Positions 8,790 through 17,108 of a stretch of DNA of 40,501 nucleotides are shown here, piece by piece. The notes under the pieces were generated by a model, which did no database searches, was not told the origin of the DNA, and worked only from the letters and a program-made list of their open reading frames with translations. Numbering within the stretch: position 1 is the first letter of the stretch; each line of letters opens with the position of its first letter. A program made the translations under genes and the position numbers. Source of the stretch: an uncultured Rhodospirillales bacterium (GTDB taxonomy: Bacteria; Pseudomonadota; Alphaproteobacteria; CACIAM-22H2); NCBI GenBank assembly GCA_903860935.1, contig CAIOSQ010000030.1, forward strand, positions 1-40,501, given 5' to 3'.

Positions 8790-9083
8790 TCACTTCGCCG
8801 CCATCGAGCGACGGAGAGCGTCGATCTCGGCCGCCGTCAAGTCACGGCGCTCGCCAAGATATTCCCAAGCGTCCGCGGTCGGAAAACGCCGTCGTGCGGC
8901 CGCGACCGCTTCGTCGGGATGGGCAGCCGGGAACCAGGTGTCGATATGCGTCGATGTCCGCCGCCGAAAAATCGCGCGGACGCGATATTCACTGAACTGG
9001 ACCGCCGAGGCGCCGTCGTCCAGCCGCGGCGCGGCCGTGACCTTGGCGTCCATGCCTAGCGTGGAGCGCAGCCATCCCAGCAT
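8790..9083 (-). CDS. Hypothetical small protein
   Basis: The 97-residue product is unassigned. It begins MLGWLRSTLGMDAK, has a central strand pattern (SEYRVRAIFRRRTSTHIDTW) and a helical, charged C-terminus (DLTAAEIDALRRSMAAK). No signal peptide or membrane helix is seen. It is 3 bases downstream of the CBS-pair gene and 4 bases upstream of the secreted protein gene, all on the minus strand, so it is probably part of that operon. Confidence 0.6.
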   Translation of the reverse strand: MLGWLRSTLGMDAKVTAAPRLDDGASAVQFSEYRVRAIFRRRTSTHIDTWFPAAHPDEAVAAARRRFPTADAWEYLGERRDLTAAEIDALRRSMAAK

Positions 9084-9086
9084 GCG

Positions 9087-9479
9087 TCATTCCTCCAGGA
9101 GCATCGCGAGCAGGTCGCGCATCGACACGATGCCGACAGGCGCGCGGTCCTCGTCGAAGACGACCGCATGCCTGAAACCCCGCGCGAGCATCTGGCGCGA
9201 AACGAACCGCGCACTCTCGTCGCGCGATACGCCCCAGGGATCCGGGGTCATGTACCCGCCGACCTCGCCGTCCATGTCGATACCCCCGTCAGAGCCGATG
9301 CGGCGGAGCAGATCGCGCTCCGTGAAGATACCGGCGAGCATTCCGTCATTGCGCAGAACGAGAACCGCGCCGATATTCGACCGCGCCATGATCTCCGCCA
9401 CGTCCCCGACCCTGTCTTGCTCGAGGACGCAGACAAGCCCGGATCTGCGCACCAACCCGGGCCAGGAGCAGATCCGCAT
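9087..9479 (-). CDS. CBS domain pair protein
   Basis: The roughly 130-residue product is a tandem CBS (Bateman) module: first repeat VAEIMARSNIGAVLVLRNDG with GIFTERDLLRRI, then the linker VGGYMTPDPWGVSRDE, and the second repeat FRHAVVFDEDRAPVGIVSMRDLLAML. Such modules bind adenosine nucleotides and act as energy sensors, usually controlling a partner protein. The start is uncertain: the ATG at 9479 gives a compact protein but its start codon overlaps that of the divergent gene at 9478; the frame remains open to 9593. Confidence 0.85.
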   Translation of the reverse strand: MRICSWPGLVRRSGLVCVLEQDRVGDVAEIMARSNIGAVLVLRNDGMLAGIFTERDLLRRIGSDGGIDMDGEVGGYMTPDPWGVSRDESARFVSRQMLARGFRHAVVFDEDRAPVGIVSMRDLLAMLLEE

Positions 9480-9912
9480 GTCGGTTTTCGGTCCCATCTC
9501 ACGCGTCGCGGTCATTGCCGTCCTGTCCTTCCTCGCCTTGGGCGTCGCCGAGGCCGCGGAACCGGCCGTGATTCCACCTGCTTCGACCGCCATCGAACTG
9601 GGCCGTTTCGCCGTGACCTGTCCGGGCGTCTCGCCCGCGGAAGACCAGAAGCCGCTCGCCTACAGCTTCCGCGTGACGATGCTGGCCGGCGCCGAAGATG
9701 CCGACGAGGTCAGGGTAAACCTGCCGGCGTATCGCGATGCCGTGATCGTCGTGGCGCATGGATATTGCGGTTTCGTCGCGCGCAATGCGCGGCGCGCCGA
9801 TCCCCAGGAGCTCTCCAACCTCATCGGCGCGCGCGCCGTGGCCGATCGTGCCGCACCGCGTGTCGTGTTCACCCTGCCGGACTTCATCGAGAAGCATCTG
9901 GACCCTCGCTGA
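9478..9912 (+). CDS. Secreted FliL-like hypothetical protein
   Basis: The 144-residue product has a Sec signal peptide (VAVIAVLSFLALGVAEA-AE) and an AGGAG ribosome site at 9464-9468. The mature part loosely resembles the periplasmic domain of FliL: a strand with YSFRVTMLA, a helix LPAYRDAVIVVAHGYCGF, a second helix QELSNLIGARAV and the terminal strand-turn RVVFTLPDFIEKHL, analogous to the V.f.dFviQ ending of FliL. FliL supports the MotAB stator. This is pattern similarity only. It overlaps the end of the fliF-operon gene on the opposite strand by 29 bases. Confidence 0.7.
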   Translation: MSVFGPISRVAVIAVLSFLALGVAEAAEPAVIPPASTAIELGRFAVTCPGVSPAEDQKPLAYSFRVTMLAGAEDADEVRVNLPAYRDAVIVVAHGYCGFVARNARRADPQELSNLIGARAVADRAAPRVVFTLPDFIEKHLDPR

Positions 9913-10204
9913 GGTCGTCGCGCGCGTCCTCGATCGCCTGGACGATCGCTGCGATCATGCCGTCGTGCGAGGTTCGTGCTGCGGCCGCGCGCCGGATCTC
10001 GGCGACGAGACGCCAGAAGATCTGCCTCGCCGCGGCGTCAGCCTTGGCCGCCGGGCGCGGCGCGAAACCACCGCCGCCGGATCGACGCTCGGCGTCTTCC
10101 GCGGCGGCGACCGCACGCGCGACCCGTACGCCCGCAGGCCGATCAAGGCGCAGTGCGGTCTCGAGTTCGGCGATCAGTCGCCTCGTATCCTCTGCGGGCA
10201 TCAT
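9884..10204 (-). CDS. Hypothetical protein at the end of the fliF operon
   Basis: The 106-residue product is helical and charged, with a Gly/Pro-rich spacer near the middle (GGGGFAPRPAAK). No family is recognised. Its ATG overlaps the fliF stop codon (ATGA), so translation is probably coupled to fliF. Its 3' end overlaps the convergent secreted FliL-like gene. Position suggests a flagellar role, such as an export or MS-ring accessory, but there is no direct evidence. Confidence 0.6.
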   Translation of the reverse strand: MMPAEDTRRLIAELETALRLDRPAGVRVARAVAAAEDAERRSGGGGFAPRPAAKADAAARQIFWRLVAEIRRAAAARTSHDGMIAAIVQAIEDARDDLSEGPDASR

Positions 10205-11934
10205 GCGCGCTGCGTAAGCCAGCCGCGGATGACGGATGCCGCCTCCTCGGGATGCTTATCGACGATCTCGGTGATGCGCTTGAGGGCCGAGGACTGGACC
10301 TGCCCCTCGATCTTGTCGATGTCGATCATCTCGGCCATGGCCTGCGCGCGCTGCGCTTGGAGTGCCTGCATCTCCTGCTCGATTTCCGCTTTCATCCGCG
10401 CCACCTCGTCGACCTGTTCGGTCGGCACGAGCGCGCCGGCACCACCGCCCTCGATCGCGAGCGCGTCCGATTCGGGCGTCCGCTCCTCGAACATCTTCGC
10501 GACGATAGGCCTTACGACGAAGAGCACGACGAGCGCCACGGCGATGCCGAGAACCGCGACCTGCGCGATCAGTTTGATGTCGTCCTTGGTGAAGTCGAAC
10601 ATGCCCGGCGCCTTGATCTCGGGAAGTTCGACGGGGCTGAACGGCAGGTTCACGATCTCGACGCTGTCGCCACGCTCCGAATTGAAGCCGACCGCAGAGC
10701 GAACCAGCCGTTCGATTGCCTTGAGTTCGTCGTCGCCGCGCGGACGCCAGGTCTGGGCTCCGGACGCATCGGTCTGGCGCACGCCGTCGACGAGGACGGC
10801 GACCGAAACGCGCCGGATCGAGCCGGGGTCGATGCTCTCCTTCACCTGCGTGCGCGACACCTCGAAATTCGTCGTTTCCTCGGTTCGCCTCTGTGTCTCG
10901 CTGCCGCGCGTCCCCTGTTGGCCCGCGGTTTGCTGCTCCGGCGGGACGTTGCGCTGAACTGAAAGATCCTGATCGGAGCGCTGTTCCGATTTGTTGGATG
11001 CTTCCTCGACGGTCTGCACCGAGCGCTCAACCCGCCCCTTGGGGTCGAATGCCTCGGTGGTCCGGACCACTGCTGCGTAGGTGACGTCGACATTGACGTC
11101 TGCGCGCACACGACCAAACCCGACATGCTGCTCGACCAACCGCTCCACGGCCGCGCGCAGCCGCCGTTCATGCTCCAGCTTGTGCTCTAGCACGGCGGTC
11201 GCCTGCCCGGCCGCCGTCTCGCCGTCGCCGCGCGCAAGAAGATTGCCTTGAGTGTCGACGATCGAAACCCGCGCCGGCGACAGGTTCTTGACCGCCGACG
11301 CAACGAGATGCCGGATCGATTCGACCCGTTGGCGGGCGGATTCCATGTTTGGCCGGAACTGCACCACCACCGAGGCCCGTGTATCCGGCGTCTGCTGCGA
11401 GAATAGCTCGCGCGTCGGAATGACCAGGTGCACGCGCGCGCTCTCGACCCCTGCGATCGACGCGATGGTTCGTGCGAGCTCTCCTTCGAGGGCACGGATC
11501 TGGTTGATCTGGAACAGGTTGGTCGTCGTGGCCAGTGGATCGACCTTGTCGAAGACCTCGTAGCCCAAAGACCCTTTGCTCGGAAGACGCCGCTCAGCGG
11601 CGAGGATGCGCAACTGCGCGACGCGCGAGCGCTCGACGAGTACGGTCTGCCCACCATCGGCAACCTGATAACGCTCGCGCCCCTGCTCGAGTTGACGCAC
11701 GAGGGCCGCGCTGTCTTCTGGCGCCAATTTTGAGAACAGCGGCACGAAATCGGGCGCCATCAGGTGAACGGCCGAGGCCGCCACGGCGACAACGATTGCC
11801 GCCAGCGAGGCGATAAGACCGACGAGGCGCAACGGCCCCAAACTGCGCAGCGCGTCCAGCAGGCGCCCAGCGGGTCCGCCCTCATCGCGCCCGACCGCCT
11901 CGTCCGAGGCGGCGACAACCGCCGTGTCAGCCAC
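10201..11934 (-). CDS. fliF: Flagellar MS-ring protein FliF
   Basis: FliF builds the MS ring in the inner membrane and the socket for the rod and export gate. The 577-residue product has an N-terminal membrane helix (about residues 36-57), the YscJ/FliF ring-building modules (APEDSAALVRQLEQ, GYEVFDK, RALEGELARTIASI, RVHLVIPTRELF), a long low-complexity linker with Gln/Arg/Thr (about 330-380), a second membrane helix (about 455-480) and the C-terminal FliG-binding tail KHPEEAASVIRGWL. It starts with GTG at 11934 preceded by GAGGG. It lies 122 bases downstream of fliG, unusual as fliF commonly precedes fliG. Confidence 0.97.
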   Translation of the reverse strand: MADTAVVAASDEAVGRDEGGPAGRLLDALRSLGPLRLVGLIASLAAIVVAVAASAVHLMAPDFVPLFSKLAPEDSAALVRQLEQGRERYQVADGGQTVLVERSRVAQLRILAAERRLPSKGSLGYEVFDKVDPLATTTNLFQINQIRALEGELARTIASIAGVESARVHLVIPTRELFSQQTPDTRASVVVQFRPNMESARQRVESIRHLVASAVKNLSPARVSIVDTQGNLLARGDGETAAGQATAVLEHKLEHERRLRAAVERLVEQHVGFGRVRADVNVDVTYAAVVRTTEAFDPKGRVERSVQTVEEASNKSEQRSDQDLSVQRNVPPEQQTAGQQGTRGSETQRRTEETTNFEVSRTQVKESIDPGSIRRVSVAVLVDGVRQTDASGAQTWRPRGDDELKAIERLVRSAVGFNSERGDSVEIVNLPFSPVELPEIKAPGMFDFTKDDIKLIAQVAVLGIAVALVVLFVVRPIVAKMFEERTPESDALAIEGGGAGALVPTEQVDEVARMKAEIEQEMQALQAQRAQAMAEMIDIDKIEGQVQSSALKRITEIVDKHPEEAASVIRGWLTQRA

Positions 11935-12056
11935 TTTTCAACCCTCGAAATGCGGGGCGCCGCATCGGCGGCACCTTCCATAAGCGCCGCGACTCATGCG
12001 CGGCGTGGATCGTGGCGGGAGAATGTTTTGGTCCGAAACCGAGCGAACCACGGATC

Positions 12057-13073
12057 CTATTCGATCAATTCGTTGGCCTCGCCTTCCTCGGGCACCTCGA
12101 TCACGCCGCGCGCGATGAGGTCCTTGGTCGTCGAGATGATCCGCTGCTGTGCCTCGTCGACATCCTTGACGCGAACCGGTCCCATCGATGCCATCTCGTC
12201 CTGAAGCAGCTTCGACGCGCGTTCCGACATGTTGCCGAAGAACAGCTTGCGCAGATCCTCCGAGGCGCCCTTGAGCGCGATCGCCAGGGCGTCCTTGTCG
12301 ACTTCGCGCAGGATGGCCTGGATGTCGGTGCCGTTGAGCTTCGACAGGTCGTCGAAGGTGAACATGAAGCTGCGGATCTTTTCCGCGTCGCCCGGCGCCT
12401 GATCGTCGAGGAACCCCATGAGGCGGTTGAGATTGGCGCGGTCCAGGGCGTTGAATATCTCGGCGAGGTTCTCGGAGGGGTTGCGCTTCTGCGAGCGTCC
12501 GAGATTGGCCATGAACTCTGTCCGCAGGGTTCGCTCGACGTCCTCGAGAACCTCCTTCTGGACATGTTCCATCTTGAGCATGCGGAGGACCACGTCGCGC
12601 GACATCTGGTCGGGCAGGAGGGCGATCACGCGGGCGGCCTGCTCCGCCTTGATCCGCGACATCACCACGGCGACCGTCTGCGGGTATTCGTTGCGGAGAT
12701 AGTTCGCCAGGACCGTGTCGTTGACGTTGCCGAGCTTGTCCCACATCGTGCGCCCGGCAGGGCCGGTGATGTCGTCCATGATCGCCTGGACGCGGTCGGG
12801 ATCCATGATGCTCGCCAGGAGACGCTGCGTCGCCTCGACGTTTCCGATGACCGAGCCGCCGGACGACATCTGATTCGCGAACTCGACGAATAGCCGCTCG
12901 ACCACCTTCGCGTTGACGCTGCCGAGCGACGACATCGCCTGCGACAATTCGCGGATCTCGTCGTCGTCGAGGAACGTGAAGACCTTGGCGGCGTAGTCCT
13001 GGCCCAGCGCGAGCAGCATGATCGCCGCTTTGGAGGGGCCGCTCAACGAACGGAAATCATCCTTCACCGCCAT
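12057..13073 (-). CDS. fliG: Flagellar motor switch protein FliG
   Basis: FliG is the rotor protein that couples stator movement to rotation and binds FliF and FliM. The 338-residue product has the N-terminal FliF-binding domain (LSGPSKAAIMLLALGQDYAA), the middle domain with the EHPQ-like segment YPQTVAVVMSRIKAEQAARV and LPDQMSRDVVLRM, and the C-terminal torque domain with FTFDDLSKLNGTDIQAILREVD, where charged residues face the stator. The start at 13073 gives MAVKDDFRSL; it overlaps the end of fliJ by 10 bases. Confidence 0.97.
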   Translation of the reverse strand: MAVKDDFRSLSGPSKAAIMLLALGQDYAAKVFTFLDDDEIRELSQAMSSLGSVNAKVVERLFVEFANQMSSGGSVIGNVEATQRLLASIMDPDRVQAIMDDITGPAGRTMWDKLGNVNDTVLANYLRNEYPQTVAVVMSRIKAEQAARVIALLPDQMSRDVVLRMLKMEHVQKEVLEDVERTLRTEFMANLGRSQKRNPSENLAEIFNALDRANLNRLMGFLDDQAPGDAEKIRSFMFTFDDLSKLNGTDIQAILREVDKDALAIALKGASEDLRKLFFGNMSERASKLLQDEMASMGPVRVKDVDEAQQRIISTTKDLIARGVIEVPEEGEANELIE

Positions 13074-13435
13074 TTCGATGTCCTCCGTCGTTCGTCGGCA
13101 CTGCGTTGGAGGAACGTCTCCAGCGATTCGCACTCCGCCGCGATGGCCCGCAACTCGTCTTGGGCGGCATCGCGTTCGGATGCCGCGCGCGCGGTCTCCT
13201 CCGCGAGCCGCGCATCCTCGTCGGAGATCTCTCCGAGCCGCGCGAACAGCAGCGTTGGGGCCATGCACGGGCCCTGGCTTGGAAGCGCATCCGTCTCCTC
13301 TGCGAGGCGTTTGCGTGCTTCACGCGCCTCGGCATCGCGCGCCTCGGCCGCGCCGATCCGCCCGCGTGCCCGCCGGAGATCGAGGCGGCGGAGCTTCAGA
13401 ACGCGTTGAAGCGTTCGATCACGGGCGTCGTTCAT
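13064..13435 (-). CDS. fliJ: FliJ-like coiled-coil protein
   Basis: FliJ is the central stalk of the export ATPase, analogous to the F1 gamma subunit. The 123-residue product is nearly all charged helix, starting RTLQRVLKLRRLDLRRARG and ending LETFLQRSADERRRT, with a short break around residues 52-65. Sequence identity in this family is low, so the call rests on size, coiled-coil nature and position: it starts 14 bases after fliI and overlaps the start of fliG. FliH, the usual third partner, is not present in this operon. Confidence 0.75.
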   Translation of the reverse strand: MNDARDRTLQRVLKLRRLDLRRARGRIGAAEARDAEAREARKRLAEETDALPSQGPCMAPTLLFARLGEISDEDARLAEETARAASERDAAQDELRAIAAECESLETFLQRSADERRRTSKWR

Positions 13436-13449
13436 TCATGGGCCCTGTC

Positions 13450-14817
13450 TCAGTCCTGAGTTGCCCCGATTTCATCCAGGATCGCAATCAGCGTCCGGAC
13501 ATCCCCCTCCAAATCGGACCGATCGGCCTCGTCCTGATCCAGGAAGGCCTCGAGCCGCCTGTGGAATTCGATCGCGCGGTCGGTTTCCGGATCGGTGCCG
13601 GTCTTGTAGAGACCAAGACGCAACAGGTCGGCGACCTCCCGATACGCGGTTTCGAGCGCTACCGCGCGCCGCAGGGCGTCGCGATGCGCACGCGTCTGCA
13701 GACGCGGCGCGGCTCGGGAAACGGAGCGGACGACGTCGATGGCCGGATAGCGCCCCGCGTCGGCGATCCGCCGGTCGAGCAGCACATGCCCGTCGAGGAA
13801 CCCGCGCACGGCGTCGCTGACCGGCTCGTTCATGTCGTCGCCCTCCACCAGCACGGTGATGAAAGCGGTGATGCCGCTGGTGCCTTCGAGCGGCCCCAGC
13901 CGCTCGAGCAGGCGCGGCATCTGCGCGAAGACGCTCGGCGGATAGCCGCCTAGTCCCACCGGCTCCCCGGCCGCGATCCCGATCTCGCGCAACGCCGCCG
14001 CAAAGCGCGTGACGCTGTCCATGAGGAAAAGGACGCGCCGTCCAGAATCGCGCAGGTATTCCGCGGCCGCTACCGCGAGGAACGAAGCACGCCGCCGCAG
14101 AACCGCCGGCTCGTCGGAGGTCGACACGAAGACGGCGGCGCGGGCGCGCTGTTCCGGCGACAGGTAACGCAGCACGAAATCTGCCAGTTCCTTGCCGCGT
14201 TCGCCGATCAGCGCGATCACGACGGCGTCGAAGCGCGCGTGTGCGGCAAGCATCCCGAGCAGCGTCGTCTTGCCGACCCCCGAACCGGCGAAGATCCCGA
14301 GCCGTTGGCCAAGGCCGCAGGTCAGGAAGGCGTTCATCGCGATGACGCCCGCATCGACCGGGTCGGTCGTGAGGCCACGCGCGGCTGGCGGCGGCGGCTG
14401 CCGACGCAGCGGATATTCGGTCGCTCCGGTCGACGGCGTGGGTCCCATCAGGCAGCGGCCGAGCCCGTCGAAAACGCAGCCCAGCCAGGAGTCATGCGGT
14501 CGCGCCACGGCGCTTGCCGGTGAGAGCACTGCCTCGCATCCCGGTCCGAGCGCCGCGATCTCGCCGAAGGGCAACGCAACGGCGTCGTCGCCGTCGAACG
14601 CCACGATCTCCGCCGGGATGTCGCGTCCGTCGCGCGCCCGCAGATGGAGAACGTCGCCGATAGCCGCGTGCGCGGAGATTCCGCGCACGGCGATGCGCTG
14701 GTCGCTGATCGCGCTGACCCGCCCGATGATCTCGCCCATGCGCACCGAGGAGAGCGCATCGAGCAGCCGCCGGTGCCCCGGCAGCGGCGGGGGGGTAAAA
14801 ATCTTGGCATTCGCCAT
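13450..14817 (-). CDS. fliI: Flagellum-specific export ATPase FliI
   Basis: FliI is the F1-beta-like ATPase that assists type III export. The product has an N-terminal beta domain (GRVSAISDQRIAVRG), the Walker A loop GSGVGKTTLL, ALIGERGKELADF, Walker B in RRVLFLMDSVTRFA and the LERLGPLEGTSGITAF segment typical of FliI. The start at 14817 (455 residues) is preferred because a sigma-54 promoter for the divergent flgF lies at 14818-14833; in-frame alternatives at 14853 (ATG) and 14862 (GTG) would put that promoter inside the gene. None of the starts has a strong ribosome site. Confidence 0.95.
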   Translation of the reverse strand: MANAKIFTPPPLPGHRRLLDALSSVRMGEIIGRVSAISDQRIAVRGISAHAAIGDVLHLRARDGRDIPAEIVAFDGDDAVALPFGEIAALGPGCEAVLSPASAVARPHDSWLGCVFDGLGRCLMGPTPSTGATEYPLRRQPPPPAARGLTTDPVDAGVIAMNAFLTCGLGQRLGIFAGSGVGKTTLLGMLAAHARFDAVVIALIGERGKELADFVLRYLSPEQRARAAVFVSTSDEPAVLRRRASFLAVAAAEYLRDSGRRVLFLMDSVTRFAAALREIGIAAGEPVGLGGYPPSVFAQMPRLLERLGPLEGTSGITAFITVLVEGDDMNEPVSDAVRGFLDGHVLLDRRIADAGRYPAIDVVRSVSRAAPRLQTRAHRDALRRAVALETAYREVADLLRLGLYKTGTDPETDRAIEFHRRLEAFLDQDEADRSDLEGDVRTLIAILDEIGATQD

Positions 14818-14833
14818 TGGCACGGTTGTTGCG
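14818..14833 (+). promoter_or_regulatory. Sigma-54 (-24/-12) promoter for flgF-flgG-flgA-flgH
   Basis: TGGCAC-GGTTG-TTGCG matches the sigma-54 consensus TGGCAC-N5-TTGCA at nearly every position, with the invariant GG and GC correctly spaced. It points toward flgF, 46 bases before its ATG. Sigma-54 control of rod and ring genes is established for alphaproteobacterial flagellar hierarchies of the Caulobacter type. Confidence 0.85.
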
Positions 14834-14879
14834 TTGGTGGGAGGCGTCTTCATCCGCTGCACAGGAACCGCACCCCGCC

Positions 14880-15599
14880 ATGGAGTCCACCGCTTTCCTC
14901 GCCTTATCGAAGCAAGTTGCTATCGAGATGCGGCTCGCGAACGTGGCGAACAACCTCGCGAATGTCAGCACACCGGGATATCGCCGCATGGAGATGTCCT
15001 TCGGCGGCTTCATGAGTCGGCAGCACGCCTCTGCGCCGATCGTCTATCCGGTCGAGCGCCCGATGCGCGTCGATCTGACCGCCGGGCAAGCGCTCGGCAC
15101 GGGGAACCAACTCGACCTTTCGATCAGCGGCAACGACCGCGCGTTCTTCGTCGTCGCCCGCGGCAACGAAACCTTTTTGACCCGCGCGGGCGCACTGCAG
15201 CTCGACCAGAGCGGCCAAATCGTCACGGCGTCTGGGAATCCCATACTCGGAACCAACGGGGAGCCAATCGTACTGCCCGAGCGCATTGGAACGATCACCG
15301 TCACCGCGGGCGGTGCGATCTACGGGGGAGATGACCTCGTGGGCGAACTCGACGTGGTGGAGGTCCCTCCTGGCGCGACACTCGATGCCCGCGGCGACAG
15401 CCTGATGAAGGCGTCCGCGACTCGACCGGCCGAAGGGTTCGAGATCAAGCAGGGCGTCGTCGAGCAGTCGAATGTCCAGGCGATCATGGAGATGACGCGC
15501 CTGATCCAGTTGACCCGCGATTTCGAAGCGCTCCAGCAGATCCAGACCTCGGAGCATGCGCGGCTGACCGACGTCATCGAACGCGTCCCGACACTCTGA
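14880..15599 (+). CDS. flgF: Flagellar basal-body rod protein FlgF
   Basis: FlgF is a proximal-rod protein. The 239-residue product starts MESTAFLALSKQVAIEMRLA and contains the rod-family ANNLANVSTPGYRR motif, an internal FFVVARGNETFLTRAGALQL segment typical of FlgF/FlgG, and the C-terminal helix with QSNVQAIMEMTRLIQLTRDF. The ATG at 14880 is the first giving a normal rod-protein N-terminus. It is the first gene of flgF-flgG-flgA-flgH; flgG follows after 10 bases. Confidence 0.96.
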   Translation: MESTAFLALSKQVAIEMRLANVANNLANVSTPGYRRMEMSFGGFMSRQHASAPIVYPVERPMRVDLTAGQALGTGNQLDLSISGNDRAFFVVARGNETFLTRAGALQLDQSGQIVTASGNPILGTNGEPIVLPERIGTITVTAGGAIYGGDDLVGELDVVEVPPGATLDARGDSLMKASATRPAEGFEIKQGVVEQSNVQAIMEMTRLIQLTRDFEALQQIQTSEHARLTDVIERVPTL

Positions 15600-15609
15600 G
15601 GCCGCAGAC

Positions 15610-16401
15610 ATGTCTCGCTCCTTGTCCATCGCCTCGACCGGAATGTCCGCGCAGCAGGTCAATGTCGAGGTGATCGCGAACAACATCGCCAACCTCAACA
15701 CCACGGGGTTCAAGCGCCAGCGCGCCGAATTCCAGGATCTCCTCTATCAGGTGCGCGGAATGGCGGCCGGAAGCCAGAGTTCGCAGGAGGGCACGATCGT
15801 TCCGACCGGAATCCTGCTGGGCTCCGGCGTGCGTCCCGCCGGTGTCTACCGCGTCCATTCCCAGGGCTCGTTGATCGGGACGGAGAACGCGCTCGATCTG
15901 GCGGTGCAGGGACGCGGCTATCTCGTCGTCGCGCTGCCGAACGGCGAGACCGGTTACACGCGATCGGGCTCGCTGCAGCTCTCTCCAGCCGGCGAGATCG
16001 TGACCGCGACCGGATATCGCGTACTTCCTGGCTTCAACGTCCCCGGAAACGCGCGCCAGATCAACGTCAACGCCCAGGGCCTCGTTCAGGTTGCGGTCGA
16101 TGGGCAGGTCGCGCCCGTCGATCTCGGCCGGCTCCAGCTCGCGACCTTTCCAAACGATGCCGGCCTTCAGTCGCTTGGCGGGAACATCTACCGCGAGACG
16201 GCGGCATCGGGCGCCGCGGTCGCCGGTCTCGCCGGCGAGCCGGGTTTCGGCACCATCCAGCAAGGATTTCTCGAGGCATCCAACGTCGACATCGTCAGCG
16301 AACTCACAACGCTGATCACCGCTCAGCGCGCCTACGAGATGAACTCGAAGGTCATCCAGGCCTCCGACGAGATGCTCAAGACGATGAACCAGATCCGATG
16401 A
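15610..16401 (+). CDS. flgG: Flagellar distal-rod protein FlgG
   Basis: FlgG forms the distal rod that crosses the peptidoglycan and outer membrane. The 263-residue product has LSIASTGMSAQQVNVEVIAN and NLNTTGFKRQRAEFQDLLYQ at the N-terminus, the GRGYLVVALPNGETGYTRSG segment, and the C-terminal EASNVDIVSELTTLITAQRA with YEMNSKVIQASDEML. Length matches the family (about 262). The stop overlaps the flgA start (ATGA). Confidence 0.97.
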   Translation: MSRSLSIASTGMSAQQVNVEVIANNIANLNTTGFKRQRAEFQDLLYQVRGMAAGSQSSQEGTIVPTGILLGSGVRPAGVYRVHSQGSLIGTENALDLAVQGRGYLVVALPNGETGYTRSGSLQLSPAGEIVTATGYRVLPGFNVPGNARQINVNAQGLVQVAVDGQVAPVDLGRLQLATFPNDAGLQSLGGNIYRETAASGAAVAGLAGEPGFGTIQQGFLEASNVDIVSELTTLITAQRAYEMNSKVIQASDEMLKTMNQIR

Positions 16402-17108
16402 TCGCGCGCATTCTCCTGCGGGCCCTCGCGGCGACGCTGTTCCTGGCCGCGCCCGCGTCGGCGAGCGGCCTGCCACCCCAGCGATGCGAATCCGCGCCTG
16501 GCCTCGAGGAGGAACTGGTGCGGCGGATCGCCGAGAGGATCGGCGCCTGTCCCCTCGTGACCCTCGGATCGGCGGACTCGCGAGCCCTCGCGGAGGCGCG
16601 ACAGGGCCTCGCCATCGTCAATCTCAAGCTCGACATGCGCGTGGGCACGTTCTCCGCCGCGCTCGCCGACATGAGAGATCCCGGAAACGTCCGGATGCTG
16701 CGACAGCTCCGGGGTTCGCTTTCGATGTCGCGCGAGGTTCCGGTGGTGACGCGCCGGATACTTCCGGGCGAGGTGATCGACGCAGCGGATGTGCGGATCG
16801 TCGCCGTCGATGCGCGTCATGTCCCGCCCAATGCGGTTCTCGACGTGCATCAACTGGTCGGTCTCGAGCCGCGTTGGCCAATTGCGCCGCTGGTGCCCGT
16901 CGCGCGCGCGCAGGTGAAGAACGCGCTGGCCGTCGAACGCGGCGCGGGTGTTCGTGCGGTATTCCGCCGTTCCGGACTTGAACTGACCACGCATCTCGTC
17001 GCCGTGGACGGCGGCGCGATCGGTCAGACCATCACGCTGCGCAATCCGTCTTCAAACAAGCTGGTTCGCGGCCGGGTCGCCGATACCGGCGTCGTGGAGC
17101 TCGAATGA
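16398..17108 (+). CDS. flgA: P-ring assembly chaperone FlgA
   Basis: FlgA is a periplasmic chaperone for P-ring (FlgI) assembly. The 236-residue product has a signal peptide (LLRALAATLFLAAPASA), then a SAF-type domain with VVTRRILPGEVIDAADVRIV and the C-terminal beta domain ending GGAIGQTITLRNPSSNKLVR with GRV, the family signature. Overlaps flgG at the start and flgH at the end, giving tight translational coupling. Confidence 0.95.
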   Translation: MIARILLRALAATLFLAAPASASGLPPQRCESAPGLEEELVRRIAERIGACPLVTLGSADSRALAEARQGLAIVNLKLDMRVGTFSAALADMRDPGNVRMLRQLRGSLSMSREVPVVTRRILPGEVIDAADVRIVAVDARHVPPNAVLDVHQLVGLEPRWPIAPLVPVARAQVKNALAVERGAGVRAVFRRSGLELTTHLVAVDGGAIGQTITLRNPSSNKLVRGRVADTGVVELE

